Positions 1 to 5,007 of a stretch of DNA of 5,007 nucleotides are shown here, piece after piece. The notes beneath the pieces were generated by a model. That model saw only the letters and a program-made list of their open reading frames with translations, had not been told where the DNA came from and ran no database searches. The stretch is from Candidatus Microgenomatus auricola (lineage in GTDB: Bacteria; Patescibacteriota; Patescibacteriia; UBA9570; XYC2-FULL-38-9), in assembly GCA_005239655.1 (NCBI GenBank), contig SBBP01000056.1:1-5007 (forward strand), in the 5' to 3' direction. Both the position numbers and the translations under genes were made by a program. Within the stretch, counting starts at the first letter, position 1; each line of letters begins with the position of its first letter.

Positions 1-2
1 TT

Positions 3-1352
3 GCTGAATTGGTTGTGGGATCAAAAGGATATTTGTTTTCGTTTCCGTTTAGCGATCAAACGATTTCCATTCGTCTTGGTTTATTTTGCGTTGTCTTTTT
101 GGCGTACATCATTTGGGTGATTCGTGAACGCAACATTCGGTTTTTTTCGTGGCCGTTGTGGAAGCCCTATCTCATGTGTATTGCTGCAGTGGGGTTGGCC
201 GTTGTTGTTGGGCTTGCGCGTGGAAATAGTTTCACGAACGTATTCCTCGATGCAAATGGATATTTGTACTTTGGGTTGATTGGTCCGCTCACGCAGGCAA
301 TGCGAGAGCAGCGTCATGTGCATCAACTTCTGGCAACACTTGGTGCGGCTGCAATTGCGATGATGGGCAAGACCATCATTGTACTCTTCATGTTTGCGCA
401 TTTGGAAACATTTACCTATACACTGCCTGAAGTCTATAGATGGATACGTGATACCGGTGTGGGAGAGATTACACGCTTTCCAAATGGTTTCGTACGTGTA
501 TTTTTCCAAAGCCATATCTACGCTGTTTTTATTTTTTTTGTGAGTGGGATTGTGCTGATCATGAGATTTGCCGACCGCACTGCCTTCCCGCGAGCCAAGA
601 GCTACCTTTATTGTCTCGCGGAAAAACAGATGCGTTGGCAAATCTCAGTATTTGCTCTATCAGCCATAACTATATTCCTTAGCTACTCGCGAAGTTTTTG
701 GGTTGGAGTAGTCGCAACATTACCCGTCATTGCGGTATGGGTACTGTGGAGGGAACGGATCGGTTTTCAACGTTTTACTGTTTCTTGTCTGCTGCTCGTA
801 GTTATCTGTCTTCTTGACTTCGCCCTTATTATCGGTCTCGTGAATTTTCCGCTACCCGGGCACGTGGGCGTGAGTTCTAGTTCACTGCTGACAGAGCGCA
901 CAGGAAATATCTCAGAAGAACCTGCGGCTTCGACTCGCTGGCAGTTGCTGCGTCCACTCATTGATGCTTCGCTCGAACATCCTGTTCTGGGTTCAGGATT
1001 TGGTCGGACGATTACCTATACATCCGCGGATCCGCGTGTTCTTCAAGATCACCCTGACGGTCAGTACACGACGTACGCTTTTGAGTGGGGCTACCTCGAT
1101 CTCTGGTTGAAAATGGGAGTGGTTGGTGTGTTGGCCTATGCGTGGTCGTTTGTTTCGATTTTCCGAAAGGGGTTTCATCAGAGACGAAATCATCCTGACG
1201 AACGCATGTGGACTGTTGGTGTGTTGGCAGCACTTGTGTGTTTGCTTGCGATCCATGTTTTTACGCCGTATCTCAACCACCCACTGGGCATTGGCTGGAT
1301 TCTGTTTGCATCGGTGTTCTTCACAACAACATTCTATGAACACCGCGCCTAG
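3..1352 (+). CDS. O-antigen ligase/polymerase-like membrane protein (Wzy/WaaL superfamily), 5'-partial
   Basis: Probable polysaccharide polymerase or ligase acting on lipid-linked glycans at the outer face of the cytoplasmic membrane. The frame is open to the left edge. The first possible starts in frame are a TTG at 9 and a GTG at 15, with no ribosome site visible, and the sequence before them (Ala-Glu) continues in frame, so I treat the N-terminus as missing. About nine to ten hydrophobic segments are visible, roughly at nt 72-122, 165-218, 327-398, 513-563, 642-750 (probably two), 774-842, 1101-1163, 1209-1275 and 1281-1340. Family marks are SYSRS at nt 681-695, a TRW at 933-941 opening the large extracytoplasmic loop, and HPVLGSGFG at 978-1004. 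The last is followed by a hydrophilic stretch and then the EWGYLDLWLKMGVVG segment typical of the family's C-terminal core. The family does not separate Wzy polymerases from WaaL-type ligases by sequence alone, so the exact reaction is open. The stop overlaps the next gene by 17 nt. Confidence 0.85.
   Translation, partial: AELVVGSKGYLFSFPFSDQTISIRLGLFCVVFLAYIIWVIRERNIRFFSWPLWKPYLMCIAAVGLAVVVGLARGNSFTNVFLDANGYLYFGLIGPLTQAMREQRHVHQLLATLGAAAIAMMGKTIIVLFMFAHLETFTYTLPEVYRWIRDTGVGEITRFPNGFVRVFFQSHIYAVFIFFVSGIVLIMRFADRTAFPRAKSYLYCLAEKQMRWQISVFALSAITIFLSYSRSFWVGVVATLPVIAVWVLWRERIGFQRFTVSCLLLVVICLLDFALIIGLVNFPLPGHVGVSSSSLLTERTGNISEEPAASTRWQLLRPLIDASLEHPVLGSGFGRTITYTSADPRVLQDHPDGQYTTYAFEWGYLDLWLKMGVVGVLAYAWSFVSIFRKGFHQRRNHPDERMWTVGVLAALVCLLAIHVFTPYLNHPLGIGWILFASVFFTTTFYEHRA
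1336..1352 (+). other. 17-nt gene overlap, ligase-like gene to first GT2 gene
   Basis: The downstream ATG at 1336 precedes the upstream TAG at 1350-1352, in a different frame. The 20 nt before the ATG are pyrimidine- and CA-rich, with no GGAGG-like purine run. A ribosome finishing the first gene would pass the new start, so translational coupling is the simplest reading. Confidence 0.8.
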
Positions 1353-2346
1353 TTTCTCCATTGTTGTCGTTGTCTACAGTGAACTAGATTTTATTCCAGG
1401 GTTGTGTGCGTCATTGGGTGCGCAAACTGTGCAGCCAGCATCGATTGTGTTTGTGGATAATTCATCTGATGAACGGATGCGAAAAGCCATCCAAGAGCAT
1501 TGTCCACGAGCACACATTCACAGCGCAGGAAAAAATTTGGATTTTTCGCGTGGAGTGAATGTGGGTATTTCCAAAACAACGTCAGATTTTGTGTTGCTCT
1601 TGAATCCGGATATGAAACTTGAACCCACAATGATTGCAGAGCTGATGAAACAGATTCAAACCGACGATCGGATTGGGGCTCTGGCACCAAAGTTGCGTCG
1701 ACTCGAACGCGAGGGTTCGCCCACACGGATCGACAGCATGGGAATCGCGACCAACCGTTCACGACGATTCTGGAATCGAGGAGAAGGGGAAGAGGATCGC
1801 GGTCAATACGATACCGATGAAACATTCGGCATTGCTGGCACAGCGATTCTTTTTCGACGCACGGCATTGAACGACATTGCTACACATGGCGGCGGAACGG
1901 CACAGGAATATTTCGACGAGGATTTTGTCGCATACAAAGATGATGTCGATCTCTCCTATCGCTTGCGACACCGTGGATGGAATATCGGCGTTGTTCCGTC
2001 TGCGGTTGCCGATCACCAGCGTACCGCCCGTGAACAGAAGCAGAAGGGACTGCATTTTGATCGAAGTCAAAAATCGCTTCGCGTGCGTGGCAATTCTCTT
2101 CGCAATCACTGGTTTTGCATCATCAAAAACGAGCCGTTGATGAACATACTTCTGGATTTTCCGTGGATTTTTTGGTATGAGTTTCGCAAATTTGCCTATG
2201 TGCTATGCTGTGAGCCGTCAACGCTCAACGTGTTGCCATCGGCCATTCGATTGCTACCGAACATGCTTCGTAAGCGCCGCGCGATTCTCTCTTCGTCACG
2301 TTGCACACCGCGCGATCTCCGTGCCTGGTTCCATTCATCCGTATGA
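1336..2346 (+). CDS. Family 2 glycosyltransferase (GT-A fold, rhamnosyltransferase-like), 336 aa
   Basis: Cytoplasmic, probably membrane-associated enzyme that moves a sugar from a nucleotide-sugar to a growing lipid-linked glycan. The N-terminal strand FSIVVVVYSE (residues 7-16) opens a GT-A domain. Nucleotide-binding D41-N42 lies in VDNSSDE, N67-L68 in the GKNLDFSRG loop, and the DXD-like metal motif is N90-P91-D92. An acceptor/catalytic region follows with FDED at 193-196 and KDDVDL at 201-206, then RLRHRGW at 209-215 and a histidine at 227. Residues about 268-292 are rich in Trp, Phe and Leu and may lie on the membrane. The frame is open upstream to an ATG at 1123, but that extension lies wholly inside the preceding gene. 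I chose ATG 1336 because the family fold begins seven residues later. No Shine-Dalgarno site precedes it, so coupling to the upstream gene is likely. Its TGA stop overlaps the next ATG. The similarity is to WbbL-type enzymes, but the sugar cannot be inferred. Confidence 0.93.
   Translation: MNTAPSFSIVVVVYSELDFIPGLCASLGAQTVQPASIVFVDNSSDERMRKAIQEHCPRAHIHSAGKNLDFSRGVNVGISKTTSDFVLLLNPDMKLEPTMIAELMKQIQTDDRIGALAPKLRRLEREGSPTRIDSMGIATNRSRRFWNRGEGEEDRGQYDTDETFGIAGTAILFRRTALNDIATHGGGTAQEYFDEDFVAYKDDVDLSYRLRHRGWNIGVVPSAVADHQRTAREQKQKGLHFDRSQKSLRVRGNSLRNHWFCIIKNEPLMNILLDFPWIFWYEFRKFAYVLCCEPSTLNVLPSAIRLLPNMLRKRRAILSSSRCTPRDLRAWFHSSV
2343..2346 (+). other. ATGA stop/start overlap between the two GT2 genes
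   Basis: The start ATG (2343-2345) and the stop TGA (2344-2346) share bases, a classic arrangement for termination-reinitiation. The preceding sequence (CCATTCATCCGT) shows no Shine-Dalgarno site. The overlap also shows that TGA is a stop in this genome. Confidence 0.85.
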
Positions 2347-3161
2347 AACTTTCTTTCATCATCCTTGCGTACAAAGAGCGTGATCTCCTTCGCCTCTGTC
2401 TCAAGAATATTCTCAATCTCGGATTGGAGAAGCAGGGGATCACATACGAAATCTTTTTTGTTGATAACGGTTCAACGAATGGCTTACCTGAAATGGTGCG
2501 GCGACTCTACCCGCAGGTTCATATTCTTTTGAACGGAGCGAACCTGGGGCACCCAGGCGGAAACAACACTGGGTTGAAAGCTGCGCAGAGCGAGTACAGC
2601 CTCATGATCAATCCGGATATTATTTTCCGCGATGTCGAGGACATCACGCGCATTCTTGCGTATTTGGATGCGCATCCAAATATTGGTATTCTCGGACCAA
2701 AGCTACGCAATGCGGATGGAACAACGCAGTACTCGTGCTATCGTCGTTACTCACGTTGGACACCCGTCTATCGTCGCACACTGCTGGGGAAGTGTGGGTT
2801 TGCACGACGAGATATTGAGCGACATCTCATGATGGATTTTGATCATGAAACCACATGCGATGTGGAGTGGTTGCTGGGCGCCTGTTTTTTCATTCGTAAG
2901 AGTGCCATGGACGCCGTCGGATATATGGATGAAGATTTTTTTCTTTACTTCGGCGACTATGAATGGTGTGACCGGATGCAACGGAAAGGATATCGCACGG
3001 TCTACTTTGCGGAGACGAATGGAATTTTTCACTACCATCAACGTGAGTCGGCCTCAAATCGGTTTACCATCATGCAGCTCTTTTCCTATGTCACACGTAT
3101 CCACATTCGTGACTGGATGACCTACGTGAAAAAAACAAAATCATATGAGCAATCTTCTTGA
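2343..3161 (+). CDS. Family 2 glycosyltransferase (GT-A fold), 272 aa
   Basis: Second inverting GT2 enzyme of the cluster, expected to add another sugar to the same glycan on the cytoplasmic side. Visible motifs are the N-terminal strand LSFIILAYKE (3-12), D41-N42 in VDNGST, N67-L68 in the NLGHPGGNN loop, the DXD-like N90-P91-D92, GPKLRNADG at 118-126, VEWLLGACFFIRK at 174-186, and the acceptor/base region MDEDFFLYFGDYEWCDR at 195-211. HYHQRES at 230-236 closes the catalytic domain and only a short helical tail follows, so this is a minimal GT2. The frame extends 14 codons upstream to an ATG at 2301. ATG 2343 is preferred because it forms an ATGA junction with the previous stop and starts the family core at residue 3. 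The stop lies 17 nt inside the next gene. Donor and acceptor are unknown; the GT2 assignment itself is firm. Confidence 0.93.
   Translation: MKLSFIILAYKERDLLRLCLKNILNLGLEKQGITYEIFFVDNGSTNGLPEMVRRLYPQVHILLNGANLGHPGGNNTGLKAAQSEYSLMINPDIIFRDVEDITRILAYLDAHPNIGILGPKLRNADGTTQYSCYRRYSRWTPVYRRTLLGKCGFARRDIERHLMMDFDHETTCDVEWLLGACFFIRKSAMDAVGYMDEDFFLYFGDYEWCDRMQRKGYRTVYFAETNGIFHYHQRESASNRFTIMQLFSYVTRIHIRDWMTYVKKTKSYEQSS
3145..3161 (+). other. 17-nt gene overlap, second GT2 gene to DUF4012 gene
   Basis: ATG at 3145 lies upstream of the TGA at 3159-3161 of the previous gene. An A-rich run (GTGAAAAAAACAAAATC, 3125-3141) precedes the start. It is not a clear Shine-Dalgarno site but would leave the start unstructured. 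The overlap length equals that of the first junction. Confidence 0.78.
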
Positions 3162-5007
3162 ACATCAGAAAGAATTGGAAGCGCATCCACAACAACCGCA
3201 ATCAACGGACAAGCGTTTTTGGTGGAAGCGTCTCTCAAAATTTCATCGGATTCTGTTATCCCTGCTCCTGTTTTTTGTTGGTCTGTTCGTTGCACTCGCG
3301 CTGTGGGGTATTGTGAACATTCGAGCAGCAAAGGAAGTCTATGCTGAGGCGCTTGCGGCGAAGAAGAGTTTTGAATACGCGCAAGTGGCCATTGGTAATC
3401 AAGATTTTGCTCGCGCCGAGAACGATTTAGGTGAAGCACGAGACCATTTTCAGAGCGCAAAACAACTGTCAACGCGTTTTCAGGTCTATCGCATCATTCC
3501 GGGTGTTGCGCGTCAAATGAAGGCACTGAATAACCTACTGCAAGCCGGAGTGAATTTGTCTTCAGGTTTACAGAAACTGGCGGTCGTTGGTGGACGCGTA
3601 ACCAGTGTTATCTCAACAGATGCCAGCGGCTCCTTTGCTGATCTCTCCATTGACGAAAAGCGGGCCATGCTGCAGCAATTGAGTGAGTCTGCCGCAGATT
3701 TGCATGGTGTGAAGTCCGAGGTGGAGTTAGCGATTCTGTTACTTGATGAAATTCCTGAAAAAGGGCTATTCAAAACCGTTCGGGCAGCAGTAGAACCAGT
3801 GAAAGATCAACTCCCACTGCTCGAGTCATTGATCTACCAAGCCATTCCCGCTGCGGAGACCTTGCCGAGCATTCTGGGATATCCAGAAGAAAAGACCTAT
3901 TTGTTTTTATTGCAGAACAATCGAGAGTTGCGTCCCACGGGCGGATTCATTGGGACCTACGGAATCCTCAAGTTGAATGCAGGTGAAATTGCGGATTTCA
4001 AAACCGACAATATCTACAATTTGGATAATCCCGTGAGCAACATCATCACTGAGCCGTCACCAGGGCCAATTGCCGAGCACACGAGCACTCAGAATTGGCT
4101 GCTACGTAACATCAATTGGTCACCGGATTTTCCGACAACCGCACAGAAGGCAGAGTCGAAATACTACGAAGAAGGTGGAACGGAACAAGATGTGGATGGG
4201 GTGATCGCGGTGACGCCAACATTTATCGAATCGTTACTGACACTCACTGGGCCGATCACAGTTGACGGCATAGAATTTACCACGGAAAATCTTTTTGAGA
4301 CACTGGAGTATGAAGTAGAGATTGGATATGTCAACAACGGTGATTTGAATGCAGACCGCAAAGAGGTGATTGGGCATCTCTCTTCTGCGCTGATGGATCG
4401 ACTGCTTGCGCTGCCCCGTGAACAGTTTCCGCTACTCTGGAAGACGTTTGTTCACAATGTCGATTCGAAGCAGGTGCTCATTTATGTCGACGATCCACTT
4501 ACTCAGCTGTTGGTGGAAGATCAAAACTGGGGTGGAGAGATGAAGTCTACGGACGGAGACTTTCTGATGGTTGTTGACGCAAACCTTGCTGCACTCAAGA
4601 CAGACGAAAAGATGGAGCGCACGTTATCGTATCATCTCTCACGACAGGAAAATCAGTATGTCGGCGAAGCGGATATGCACTACGTGAACACCACGCAGCG
4701 GATCACAGATTTTTATACACGCTATCGAACCTATACTCGAGTCTATTTGCCGTACGGAAGCCAACTCATTTCGGCTGAAGGGTTTCTTACGAATGATGTT
4801 AAGGTTCACCATGGTGTTCCGACTCCGCCAGAAGTGAGTGAAGAATCGTTCACGCGTCCGGATGGCTCAACCGTGCGCTACACGGTTGTTGGCGGGTTTA
4901 CATCGATTGAACCAAAAGAGGATCGCCATCTCATTGTTCGCTATGCATTGCCTGAGGCTGTCGTACAGCAGATTGAAAGTGGTACATACCATCTGTATGT
5001 GCAAAAA
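3145..5007 (+). CDS. DUF4012 domain membrane-anchored protein, 3'-partial (first 621 aa)
   Basis: Protein of unknown biochemical role whose family is often found near glycan-synthesis genes. I translated the frame through to the right edge and found no stop, so the C-terminus is missing. Residues 1-35 are polar and basic near the membrane (KRFWWKRLSKFHR). One hydrophobic helix spans about 36-57, which suggests a short cytoplasmic tail and an extracytoplasmic body. Residues about 58-245 are mostly helical and alanine- and glutamine-rich, with possible short coiled coils. The DUF4012 core starts near 252 with YLFLLQNNRELRPTGGFIGTYG, whose key residues are Q257, N258, N259, R260, E261, R263, T265, G266 and G267. 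Later come W325-S-P-D-F-P330 and DVDGVIAVTP at 349-358, then LTLTGPITVDG at 365-375, all family-like. The beta-rich region beyond about residue 480 may be a further extracytoplasmic domain. The start at ATG 3145 lies inside the end of the upstream glycosyltransferase gene, which suggests co-translation. No catalytic function is proven for the family. Confidence 0.88.
   Translation, partial: MSNLLEHQKELEAHPQQPQSTDKRFWWKRLSKFHRILLSLLLFFVGLFVALALWGIVNIRAAKEVYAEALAAKKSFEYAQVAIGNQDFARAENDLGEARDHFQSAKQLSTRFQVYRIIPGVARQMKALNNLLQAGVNLSSGLQKLAVVGGRVTSVISTDASGSFADLSIDEKRAMLQQLSESAADLHGVKSEVELAILLLDEIPEKGLFKTVRAAVEPVKDQLPLLESLIYQAIPAAETLPSILGYPEEKTYLFLLQNNRELRPTGGFIGTYGILKLNAGEIADFKTDNIYNLDNPVSNIITEPSPGPIAEHTSTQNWLLRNINWSPDFPTTAQKAESKYYEEGGTEQDVDGVIAVTPTFIESLLTLTGPITVDGIEFTTENLFETLEYEVEIGYVNNGDLNADRKEVIGHLSSALMDRLLALPREQFPLLWKTFVHNVDSKQVLIYVDDPLTQLLVEDQNWGGEMKSTDGDFLMVVDANLAALKTDEKMERTLSYHLSRQENQYVGEADMHYVNTTQRITDFYTRYRTYTRVYLPYGSQLISAEGFLTNDVKVHHGVPTPPEVSEESFTRPDGSTVRYTVVGGFTSIEPKEDRHLIVRYALPEAVVQQIESGTYHLYVQK

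Noticed and set aside
81..641. 186-codon open frame on the minus strand
   Set aside because: It lies antisense to the ligase-like membrane gene, has a low-complexity Cys/His/Lys-rich composition, no recognisable domain and no ribosome site. The other minus-strand frames look the same.
1123..1335. Upstream in-frame extension of the first GT2 gene to ATG 1123
   Set aside because: It overlaps the ligase-like gene fully, reads as non-family sequence, and the GT-A fold starts right after ATG 1336.
2301..2342. Upstream in-frame extension of the second GT2 gene to ATG 2301
   Set aside because: The 14 extra residues are not GT2-like, and ATG 2343 gives the standard stop/start overlap and a normal N-terminal strand.
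2344..2346. TGA read as glycine (code 25) rather than stop
   Set aside because: TGA ends both GT2 genes where family homology ends and at overlaps with the next gene's start, which fits a true stop.
2936..2942. Run of seven T in the second GT2 gene (also T8 at 532-539 and A7 at 3128-3134) as possible programmed frameshift sites
   Set aside because: The protein motifs continue in one frame across each run that lies well within a gene, no downstream stimulatory hairpin is evident, and no out-of-frame product of note follows.
4868..4888. Perfect 8-bp inverted repeat (CAACCGTG, 5-nt loop, CACGGTTG)
   Set aside because: It lies inside the DUF4012 reading frame, has no T-run after it and encodes a plausible beta strand (TVRYTVV), so it is probably neither a terminator nor an operator.

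Overview
The window holds four same-strand genes packed without a single intergenic base. It reads as part of a surface-polysaccharide (exopolysaccharide or O-antigen-like) biosynthesis operon. In order: (1) the 3' part of a multi-pass membrane protein of the O-antigen ligase/polymerase (Wzy/WaaL-like) superfamily, open at the left edge; (2) a family-2 glycosyltransferase of 336 aa; (3) a second, shorter family-2 glycosyltransferase of 272 aa; (4) the first 621 codons of a single-pass membrane-anchored protein carrying a DUF4012 domain, open at the right edge. The gene junctions overlap by 17, 4 and 17 nt, so translation is probably coupled. I see no promoter, terminator, RNA gene, mobile element, repeat array or CRISPR.

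Organism: a bacterium of moderate GC. TGA is used as a true stop in genes 2 and 3, where it overlaps the next start, so the code is the standard bacterial one. This argues against UGA-recoding lineages such as Gracilibacteria or Absconditabacteria. The combination of a DUF4012 protein, tandem short GT2 enzymes, an O-antigen-ligase-like protein and extreme compaction without clear Shine-Dalgarno sites resembles Patescibacteria (CPR). That assignment is an inference. DUF4012 also occurs in Actinobacteria, Chloroflexi and others.

How the genes may work together: the two cytoplasmic GT2 enzymes would add sugars to a lipid-linked glycan. The Wzy/WaaL-like protein would polymerise it or transfer it on the outer face of the membrane. 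The DUF4012 protein, anchored by one helix with its bulk outside the membrane, is the least understood member. It is the best candidate for something new, perhaps a partner in glycan transfer or attachment to the cell surface. Sugar identity, lipid carrier and final acceptor cannot be read from the sequence.
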